From Chondrus crispus (Eukaryota; Rhodophyta; Florideophyceae; Gigartinales; Gigartinaceae), in NCBI RefSeq assembly GCF_000350225.1, contig NW_005178809.1:743429-807428 (forward strand): 64,000 nt of DNA. Reading direction: 5' to 3'. Positions 1 through 8,700 of this stretch are shown in pieces; the stretch's first letter is position 1; each line of letters opens with the position of its first letter. The notes under the pieces are model-generated. The model had not been told where the DNA came from. It searched no databases and saw nothing but the letters and a program-made list of their open reading frames with translations. A program made the translations under genes and the position numbers.

Positions 1-537
1 TGGGACTTGGAGACGGGAGCACAAGTCGGGGATGCGTTAGTTGGACATACGGGTCATGTGGTAAGCGTTGCGATAAGTGGGGACGGAAGACGTGTGGTAT
101 CTGGATCACGGGACAGGAGCGTGATTGTGTGGGACGTGGAGAAGGGAAAAGAAGTTGGAGAGGCGGCGTTAGTTGGAGGCGCGGGTGGTGGGGTGCGTAG
201 GGTTGTGATGAGTGGGGACGGAAGACGTGTGGTAGCTGGATCGTGGAACAAGAGGGTGGCGGTGTGGGACGTGGAGAGATGGATTACGCTTCATGCCGGG
301 TGGGTAGAGGATTGGGAAGAAATCACGCGTCGGTTCCTGGGGACGGCGGACTCGGGTACTGCTTGCGCAGTACGAACATTTCCAAGGGAGGGAGAAATCG
401 TGCGAAGGCGAGAGGATGGGTCTGAGGCTGTTTTGGCCCAGTTGGACAACCCACAAGACTTGCAGATAGACCACGATCACGGGGTCGTAGTTGCAGGGGT
501 GGGCCACCTGGTTGCTATCATGAAGCTAGTGGTGTAA
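1..537 (+). CDS. C-terminal part of an NB-ARC/WD40 protein (5' end off window)
   Basis: Only the last 178 residues are present; the frame is open through the left edge and ends at TAA 535-537. It contains about two WD40 units with the core GDGRRVVSGSRDRS followed by VWDVE. The tail (LAQLDNPQDLQIDHD ... VAIMKLVV) matches the tail of the complete gene at 5768-11083 almost residue for residue, so this is the end of a tandem paralogue. By analogy it should be a STAND-type NTPase with a WD40 sensor, but the NB-ARC part is outside the window. Units here have diverged (for example GGAGGGVRRVVMSGDG), unlike the near-identical repeats of the second gene. Identity as a WD40 tail is seen directly; the NB-ARC assignment is inferred from the paralogue. 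Confidence 0.85.
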   Translation, partial: WDLETGAQVGDALVGHTGHVVSVAISGDGRRVVSGSRDRSVIVWDVEKGKEVGEAALVGGAGGGVRRVVMSGDGRRVVAGSWNKRVAVWDVERWITLHAGWVEDWEEITRRFLGTADSGTACAVRTFPREGEIVRRREDGSEAVLAQLDNPQDLQIDHDHGVVVAGVGHLVAIMKLVV

Positions 538-984
538 ATTGCGGAAAGCGATAGACGCTCAAGCGTCCGCTTGGCGCCCGAGACACGAGTAATGCGTTTG
601 CAACTGTGCGGGGTAGTACCGTTGTGGGGAGGGTTTTTTGTTTTGTTTTGTTATGAATGGCTGAGAAGCTTGCTTGACGTTGCAGTCCATGTATGTGTAT
701 GTATGAACTAGCGACCTGCTTCCTTTCATCGAGCGCTCTTGTACTCAATATAATATATTGTGCATTAATATGCAGGCACCTGGCTATCACATGCGTCAGT
801 TGCGTGCGAGTAAAGATGTAGAGGTAGATACATTAGTGATCCAACGGTGTGTTCAGAAGCGTTGCAGACCGGGTCAAGGCGGGGGCCAATCTCACTGTTA
901 AGCGGCGATGCGTACACGTGCGCAGGTCAACACGTGTGACGAGAAGTGGCAAACGAGGCCAACTATTTTCTTCAATTTTTCCAT
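538..984 (+). repeat. 3' flank duplicated with the downstream NB-ARC/WD40 gene
   Basis: The sequence just after the stop codon (538-711) matches 11084-11153 joined to 11637-11728, and a second block (about 925-984) matches about 12056-12114. The duplication therefore took in the gene plus flank. TA at 614-615 is the empty site for the 481-bp element found in the other copy. No gene is seen between 538 and 987. Confidence 0.75.
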
Positions 985-987
985 CTA

Positions 988-1263
988 CAGTGCCTCCTAC
1001 GATATAGTGCTATAGCGTGACATACCTTTAGCTATGGCACTATTGGGGGGATGGCACTATATAAAGGAGGCTCAAATACATATATTTGGGGACAAAGCAC
1101 ACTGCTAACACAAACACAACAAAGCCTGTTTAACACAACTAAATAACTTCATCCTTTGAGTACTGAACCATGCCGGATGATACACGTGTGAGCTTATGAT
1201 AACCTGTGCCAGAGGGTGAGCCATAGCACTATATAGAGGGAAGCACTACTAAAGTAGGCACTA
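988..1263. mobile_element. MITE-like element with inverted ends (candidate)
   Basis: Homology to the paralogous flank stops at 984. The segment begins CAGTGCCTCCTACGATATAG and ends with the inverse of AGTGCCTACT. TATAGTGCTAT-type motifs are repeated in both orientations inside (about 1000-1016, 1035-1045, 1221-1233). A TATATAAAGG box lies near 1057. It has no coding capacity and no clean target duplication, so the boundaries are approximate. Confidence 0.45.
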
Positions 1264-1622
1264 TTGAGACGACCCCCCCCCCTGTACTCATTTACGACGC
1301 ACAAACGTTGTTGCCTACCGTTCCCCCTCCTCCTTCGTGCCCCTCCTCCTTCGTGCCAAGCAGCGGCCTGCCAAGTCTCTGCCATCCGACAACGTCCTTC
1401 CCTCTCCCTTACGGAACGTCGGCGTTCGTCGGCGTCGTCACTCAATCTAATTATGAACACCGCCTCCGCAAGGGGTATCGGTTACCGTGTAAGAGATAAG
1501 CACTGGGCAAAAGGGAAGGTGTCCTGGCCAGCACAGGTAAATCAAGCGGCCCCCAATGACAGACTGACCACGATAGGCTGTCCGGGGACGTGGCGGACGC
1601 GGTGTGCCGGGTAGCGGAGTAG

Positions 1623-2259
1623 GTGGGCGACGTCGCGGTGGTGGCCGAGTGCGTGCAGGTGGGGCGCGCGCGCGCGATCGCGGACGAGGTTTGCATGCAG
1701 CTCCACGCAAATCAGTTCTATGCAGCGGCGGGGGCGCGGCTGGAGCGGCGGGCGGGCCACGCGCCCGTGGTGGCGAGCTGGTTGAGGCTGCTGCGCAACA
1801 TGACCAGGCGAAACGCGGCGAAGAGCGCGGTGTTCGGCTAGATGGAGTGGGTGATGCGCGTGGTGGGCGGCAGTGGCGGGGGCGGACGCGGGCGAGGCGG
1901 AGATGTTCTGCGGGCTGGTAAGAGGGGTGTGCCTATGGCGCGGGGACGTGGCGGACGGGTGTGCTCGGGACGGGGCAGTGGAGGTGGTGGTGCGGGCGAT
2001 GCGGACGCATGTGGCGGCAAGGAGGGCCGGGTGCCTCGCGGTGAGGGCCCTGTGCGCGAGGAGCGAGGGGGCGCGGGAGAGGGTGCGGGCCGCGGGCGGC
2101 GAGGTGGCCGTTACAGAGGCGTGGAAGGAGAAGGGGTCTGATGAAGTCGGGTACGCAGCGCTAAGGGACATGGGGACGCTGAGGGAGGAAGAGGAGAGAG
2201 GCGATGAGCTGTACACCATGCCGGCGGTGTTCGCCTTGAGCGGGAGGGCAGACGACTAG
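1623..2259 (+). pseudogene. Armadillo-repeat protein remnant
   Basis: Two plus-strand segments in different frames read as consecutive ARM repeats. The first (1623-1841) ends VASWLRLLRNMTRRNAAKSA and is closed by TAG at 1839-1841. The second (about 1873-2259) reads GAVEVVVRAMRTHVAARRAG, LAVRALCARSEGARERV and then GYAALRDMG, the helix pattern of ARM/HEAT proteins. One stop and one frame change separate them, so I call it a pseudogene. An unusual intron between them is possible but no clear splice sites were seen. The segment is very GC-rich. An AATAAA lies at 2396-2401 downstream. Function, if it was ever expressed, would have been protein-protein interaction. The 225-codon minus-strand frame over the same bases looks like a shadow. 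Confidence 0.5.
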
Positions 2260-2395
2260 CTACATGAGTAGAGGGGAGCGGGGGGAGGTGTGTGAGGCTT
2301 AGAAAAGGTGGGGCTTACAAACGCGATGCGGTGTAAATATGGGGCGCGCAACGCGCGCCACGGAGCCTACTTGTCATTTACTATTGCCATCTCCC

Positions 2396-2401
2396 AATAA
2401 A
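2396..2401 (+). promoter_or_regulatory. AATAAA polyadenylation-type signal
   Basis: Single AATAAA hexamer about 135 bp after the end of the ARM-repeat frame. Context only; no transcript evidence. Confidence 0.3.
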
Positions 2402-2732
2402 GCATGTTTTTGGGGCCTCGCACGGGGCGGCATTAATGGGTAGGGTCCCTTGTACTCCCTCTTCCACATCTCCTTTCCCCCGTCTCGTCCCCTGCCGCCC
2501 TCCTCAGCCGCCGTGCCAAACCCACCGCCGACGCCTCCCTCCCCACCACCAGCAGCTCGAACGTCTCTGAGTACGGCTAAATTGCGCCCAGCCCGCGCCC
2601 CGCCGCCCCGCCGCCGTCGCCGACGCCGCGCTCCGCCAGCGGCGACAGCAGCACGTCCAGCTCCTCGAACGCGCCCCTGCCCTCCATCCCGTTGCTGCTG
2701 TTGCCGCAGCTCATCCTCGCGCGCGCGCGCGA

Positions 2733-2756
2733 GGCACCGGGAGCGCTCCCGGTGCC
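2733..2756. repeat. 24-bp perfect palindrome
   Basis: GGCACCGGGAGC is followed directly by its exact reverse complement. It follows a run of alternating GC dinucleotides (about 2718-2730). It lies just upstream of the dispersed GC-rich repeat. Confidence 0.7.
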
Positions 2757-2786
2757 GAGGAGGGGGGGCCCGGGCTGGCGGGAATG

Positions 2787-3327
2787 CTTGCCCGCGGATC
2801 GCGCCGCGCCGCGGCCTCGACTTTCATGCGTACCGCCAGCGCGCGCACAAGCAAGTAGAGTCGCGGCGGGGAAGCGTTCGCTACGCTACTAAAACGCGGG
2901 GGGGCGCACGCAATCTGTCCATGCGTGCGGCGGGGACAGGCGAAACCCCGCCGCCCGCGACGACGGGGGCGAGCGATATCGATTGCGTCTAGCGGGCCAT
3001 GCGCGCGGGCGCGCAAGGGAGAGGGGGGAGGCATAGCGCGTCGAGGTTAGGGCGCGTGCAACGGAGGCAGCGGCGCGCATTCGGACGCGAGCGCATCGGG
3101 CGTGCGGCGCGGGCTGCAGTCGAGGTGCGCGCATCTCTGCGCACGGGCGAGAAGCAAGGCGGTGTGGTGTCTGCGCTGCGGGTCGCACGTAGTTTGAACG
3201 GGAAGCGTTTACGGGCGGAGATGCTGCGATGCTAGATGCCGCTCAGAAGACGCACGGCCGAAGAGCGCCGCCGCCCGGGCGCAGGGCAGCGCGTCCCGAT
3301 TGCGTCGCGTACCGAGCGATTCGCGTG
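2787..3327. repeat. GC-rich dispersed repeat, copy 1
   Basis: This about 540-bp segment aligns colinearly with 13057-13585, starting at CTTGCCCGCGGATCGC and ending near GGGCAGCGCGTCCCGA, with many substitutions and small gaps. The repeat has no conserved ORF and no terminal repeats that I can see. It may be a decayed retroelement portion or a non-coding repeat. Between 2402 and 2787, and from 3328 to about 3730, the DNA is GC-rich and no gene is recognised. Confidence 0.65.
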
Positions 3328-3739
3328 ACCCCGTCGGCACGGGCCATCCGCCGGCACCTCAGCGACTGCGACCGGCCTCGCCCCGCGTGGGGCGCGACGA
3401 CGTAGGCACGTGGTGAGAGGGCGCAGTGGTGCGCGGCGGACGGCGGCCCGGGTAAGGTGGAATGCGGCTTGTACCAGAAGGAGACAAGCGGAGGCCGCGG
3501 CGCGCACTGGTGGCCGTGCCCTCGTTTTAATTGCGCGCCCTCGCCGGGCGGCCGCCCACCCGGCGCGCCGTTTTCTTGGCTGGCGGCCGAGACGCTTCAG
3601 GTGAGCAATGCCTTCCATGCAGGCCGTCACTTTACTCGGCAGCGAAACGCACGGCCACGCCGCCATGCTTCCTACCTGGAGCGACTCTCATTCCATGTTG
3701 AGGCTTGCAACATGTGGTCAATGTAGGCGAGGGAAGCAA

Positions 3740-4842
3740 GCTCATTCTTCAGGCACAACAACAGTGTCGTCGGAATATGGCGGAAGCAGGCGACGCTCGC
3801 ACTTTAACGACTACTCCGCCGTGATGGTTCCAGCATGTCTTTCCAGAAGGAGATCATCGTTGCGGAATAGGATCTCAAATATGTTTTTTGGTTTGCGTGC
3901 GCACAAACGTTGCCAGATTGCTATTCTGTGCAGCAGAGGCTACACATTGCCTTACGGCAGTTGTAGTTGATGGGAATGCCAGTATGGTGAACTGCCGGAG
4001 CGCATCCTGCATCAAGAGTAATACGACTACAGCGACACGTAGGTTAGAGTAGGTTCGGTATAATCGACCCCAAAGTTGACGGCCCATGTCTGACATGCTA
4101 GAGTACCAATTTCCTCAATTCAGCGGAATTGAGAAAATGTATTAGTGCGGCAACGCCGCGAAAAGTAAGGAACAACTACAGCACAGCTTTTTTAGCAGCC
4201 ATTGCAGCTTTGGTACTGGAAGACGACACGCTGAACGCTGTGGCGGCTAGGTTGCACTTGGATCGAGTTGCGAGTTCGCCACTACGCGGTCATCGCCGGG
4301 TTAACATTGTGCGAAACAGAACCAACAGTTCTTTCGAAGAAAGTAATGCCATCTACAGTGATAAAGAATTCGATGGCCAGTGCAGTTGCAGTGGTGAAAG
4401 TTTGTCATCTTGCCATGACCTTGCCACTCCCGCTTCATATGCTGTCGTGGAGTTGCTTCTTGAGAAACTATTCCGGATTGGACGTGAAAAGCGTTGTACG
4501 TTTTCTTGTTTTTGCTCTGCTCATGTCTGACCGCACAGGACAGCCTGTCCTATACAGGACAGACTTAACCCACGAGCGACGACGAGTAAACGAGGTGTCA
4601 TCGGTCTCCAGTTCACACAGCTCACGAGGCTTCCTGTGGCCATTCAGAGGGTTCCACTTGCCCCTTCTTCTTCTTGTTCATTGTTGTGCAACCAGAATAA
4701 TAACCAGTAGCTCACCTGCACTTGTTGAGACTCTTAGCTACTTACAGTCAGGAGATAAAGTTTAATGTCAAAGATTAACATCGAACTGTCCAATGAATAA
4801 GGTAAAAGTTACGAGTGGTGCGATAGGGAGATTCGGGAAAGA
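3740..4842. other. Intergenic, no gene recognised
   Basis: Two overlapping plus-strand frames of 133 and 165 codons (4129-4530, 4268-4765) have no recognisable motifs and neither is supported by context. I see no RNA gene and no clear transposon ends. Confidence 0.4.
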
Positions 4843-4895
4843 ATCATCCCGGACTTAGGAACGGGCCTGAGGCCCGTTCCTAAGTCCGGGATGAT
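4843..4895. repeat. Perfect 26-bp inverted repeat with 1-nt centre
   Basis: Arms 4843-4868 and 4870-4895 are exact reverse complements around G4869; pairing stops immediately outside. The arm begins ATCATCCCGGACTTAGG. It would extrude as a cruciform or fold into a very stable RNA hairpin. It is unrelated to the other hairpin at 5398. No surrounding transposon ends were seen. Confidence 0.9.
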
Positions 4896-5397
4896 GAGGT
4901 TGATTACGTTATACAAACTGGAATCAGACAAGGCGGGGGCGGAGACAACCCTAACACCTAACAAACAGAATCACTAGAAAATTTTTGGGGAGTACAGTAA
5001 ACCTCCTCTGAAAGCCACATTCAAGTACTTCCAGTATCGTTATCTTTACCTTACGGCTGCAGGTATTGTTGGCGTCAGAAGCAGACCTGTCTGTAGGAGA
5101 GACTCAGGACTTTGGTCGTGTTTACTGAGAGGGAAGGAGCGACGGCAGTGTTAAGTACTGTATCGTGGGGGAGCTATGTGCACGTATAGCATACGACACT
5201 GTCAAGGGCGGCCCACCAGACGTGAATACGTGGTTGATTTTGGAGGCGAGGACAGCTTTACTCGTGCCCTGGCGAAAGATCGTACCGCCCGGTTTGATAA
5301 TTGCGTAAGGCAGAGGCCCGCGCTTGGCCCGAGAGTGTAACACTAATAATAACAAAAACATCAAAAAACATCAAAAAATCAAAGGCCTTTCATTGTT

Positions 5398-5454
5398 GCT
5401 TGCGCAGAAGAAGTCTTAGGAGTTGGAGAGCCTCAAGACTTCTTCTGCGCAAGC
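5398..5454. repeat. Perfect 20-bp hairpin upstream of NB-ARC/WD40 gene
   Basis: GCTTGCGCAGAAGAAGTCTT (5398-5417) and its exact reverse complement (5435-5454) flank a 17-nt loop. It lies 314 bp before the preferred start codon of the NB-ARC/WD40 gene, so it may sit in the promoter or 5' UTR. Role unknown. The region 4896-5397 holds no recognised gene. Confidence 0.85.
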
Positions 5455-5767
5455 ACACTACTGTAGCCAGACACCGCACAACCGCCCCACTGAGCGCTGC
5501 CCCAAACACTTCCAAGTGGCGCAGCTCCATGGCACACCCCACATGCCCGCCCATCACAACGGCTCCAACCCCGACATCACCACCGTTCGCGCACAAACCA
5601 CGCCCCAGCCTTGGAAGGCCACGCTCCCTATCTCTGCCATTCACCCGTGTCCCCGGCTGTGCATACCGCATCTACCTTGTACATCGGTAACCCAGGGCAC
5701 CCCCTTTAACCCTTCTTCTCCATTTCTGCCTATCATCCCAACGACTCTCCCCTCCTTGCGCTCCAGC

Positions 5768-8700
5768 ATGACGGAAGAGATGACTTCACGTCCGCGGAAG
5801 ATGCGACGTCTCGCTTTTCCAGGGCTGAGAAACCGGCGTCGCGGAAAAGCTCAACCGTCTCCGTCCCCAGCACAGTTACCACTGCCCAAACCGTGCAAGG
5901 CAATCCACGAAGAACTCGACTGCTTGCTCTCCGCCTTCTCGCTTTTCCGGCCAATGATCCCCGAGCGATTCGACCTATTCGGCGTGCTTTTTGTCAACCC
6001 TGACCCTGCCTTCCGCCATGAGCCGCCTGAGGTTACGATCGCAAACCTTAAGAAAATTTGCGAAGACTATCAGGAAGAGCATGCAGCTAATGGTGCAATC
6101 ACCGAGAAAAATGGAGTAGTCGATAAGCTCCTTGGTGATATGGAAAGGAACGTCAAAGTGACAAAAGTAGACTACCGGATTAGTCAGGCTAGTGCTACGG
6201 ATCACTCTGTTCGTGTCGCTTTGGACGCCAGTTTGCTAGGTTCCTTTAAAACTGAGGGGCATCACGAAACGGCAACCACCGCCTCACGCGACTTGTCTGT
6301 CGGTGCCTCAAACTGCGAAAAGTATTGTTTCGGTAATCTACGGAAGCTGCTCTGGCAGAACCCAGAGTTCTTTTTCACCAAGATTCTCGAGATGATCGAC
6401 GCCGACTTTCGCTTCCGGGAAGGTGAGCGAAGGATGATGGCTATTGTCACCAAAAAAATTATCGCCAACATTTCTATTTCTTGTGAGGCATCCAACCAGA
6501 GAGATACCGGCGCCGGTGTAGGGGGACCTGAGGGTACTGCCACTTTGCAAGCCAACTACGGTGCCTCAGATAGTGCAGACCACAAAAGCGATGTATTTGG
6601 TGGCATTGCCGGAATTCACTTTCTCATGTTTCCAATCAAACGCTTGGACGCCGATTGGTTTCGTATTTGCTCTGGCATCAATGTCGACGCGCCACGACGT
6701 GAGGATTCTGCAAACAATTCCAATACTCGAAACGACTACGAAAAGTGGTATCAGAATGGTGCGGACCAGAACATGGACGCCAGCGATACTCGTACCTTCA
6801 ACATGCCAAAGAACGCCACACTTAATTTTACGTTACCCCACAGACCGGCTCTTGTTCTCACTGCAGAGCCTCAAAGAGAGAATGACACACCGTCGCCGAG
6901 GAGTGAAAACATTCGACGTGAGCAGATGGACGGAGTCATCGCCGCGAAGGACCTTGTGAATGGAGACACTGTTCTGTGCAGACCACATTTGAACCGCATC
7001 CCATACGTTGATATCAATCTGAAGCCTACGCTCAATGAGTTTGCCATGCGTCAGGTAAACCTCGCCCTAAAATTTCAGAGCGAAGCAGAGCAAGACAAAT
7101 CTATCGACACCTTATTTCAAAGCAAGCATCGTTGCACTGCTCTTCGTCTTTTCCGAAGCGCGTTACGGAAGAGATGTTATGGATCAACTATATACGCTCT
7201 AGAATGTCTCGGGGATTTCTACAGTTGTAGCTCTAAGGCAGCATCGAATGAACCAACAGCGAGGGCGTTCAAGTTCTGTGCAGTAGTTCTTCGGAACCCT
7301 CTCGAGAGTTATCGTGTATGGCTCCAAATCCTGATGGAAAAGGCTCGTCTGCGGTATGAGAATCGGCCGGAAGCTTTTATCGCTCAAATAGTTGCAACTC
7401 CAAGTCCCTCGTCACTGATATATGTACTGCATTTATTGGCAACGCCAAGAGTGGAAGCATCTCTTTCCCATCTCTTCAGCGAGAAGACCAAGAACGAAAA
7501 ACAACGCCTACCAACGACTAACAACGACAAGAGAGAAAGAGATTCGGAGAGAGAAGAGCAAGCGCCGCTTTGCCACCATCGCCTTTTCAAATCCGAACAA
7601 CACCCCCTATTCGCAGAACCCCCTGCTTATCCATTCAATATCTTGAGACTCTCTAAGTCTCTCGATGAGCTGCAGAAAGAGTCGGACGACCCAAAAGCGA
7701 GACTCGGTGCGTACGCCTCTGCAGTGGGAGATAGAGAAGTCTTAGAGAAGCGCAAGCGAGAAGCGGACCGCCTTCACCATCGTATTCTACAGGCGAGCAC
7801 GGGTATCGATACTCGCGCGACTCGTGCGGCCGTGGAGTCGATCAGGCGAGGCACGGGTGATATGTTCAGGCCGTCGATAAGAGCCGAACGTAATCCTGCG
7901 TCGATATGTGTGAAGCTTGATTCTCAGGGGAGCGATGGATTACCAAATACGTGTGAGTCGCGTCTGAAAGCGGCTGTACTACAGAGAGATAGGAACGAGC
8001 ATGTGGGTGCGACAGCAGTGGGACAGGGCGGAGTCGGGAAGACATGCGCCCTACGAGCGATTGCGCATGACGATAAGATTAAGGCGGAGTTTTCGGGAGG
8101 AGTGTACTTCATGTCGCTGGGAAAAGACGGAAACGTGGGACGGCTGATTGAAGAACTGTGCCTGATTGTGGAAGCGTCCGGTGGCAACCAGACTGCTGCG
8201 CAAATGCGAGAGGAGAGCGATTTTAGAAGGGTGTTAGCGAAGGTACAAGCGTGGTTTTGTAGTCATGTGTGTCTGTTCATCATTGATGATGTGTGGGTGG
8301 TGAATGATATAGACGCGAATATCCTTCAAAAGTTGTCTGTTCTGACTGACACTGCGGGGGGCAGCGGGGGAAGGAGGAGCAGATTACTGTACTCGACGAG
8401 GGATAGGGAGCTGCGTCAGATTGGTGAGCGGGTTGCTTTCGAGCCGAGGGAGAAGGGTGGAAAAGAAGCAGTTGACATGCTTGTGCACGCGAGTGAGGCG
8501 AATCGAGAGGAAGTGGATGATGCGAGATGCAAGGAAGCCGTGGGTGAAATACTGGATATGTGTGGCGGATTGCCGCTTGCGCTGAACGTGGCGGGAACGA
8601 TGGTGAGGTACTTCAGGGAAAGATGGGAAGGAGAAGTATCAGAAGCATGGGGGGCGTACCTTTCGAGGATGAAGAGTCGTAACACGATTCGCGCTGAGAG

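Noticed and set aside
1542..2219. 225-codon minus-strand frame over the armadillo-repeat region
   Set aside because: Low-complexity His/Pro/Ser/Arg composition typical of a shadow in GC-rich DNA; plus-strand frames carry the ARM pattern.
5423..5767. N-terminal extension of the NB-ARC/WD40 frame
   Set aside because: The extension starts without ATG inside the hairpin loop, and its Pro/His/Thr-rich composition looks like translated leader. ATG 5543 remains a weaker alternative.
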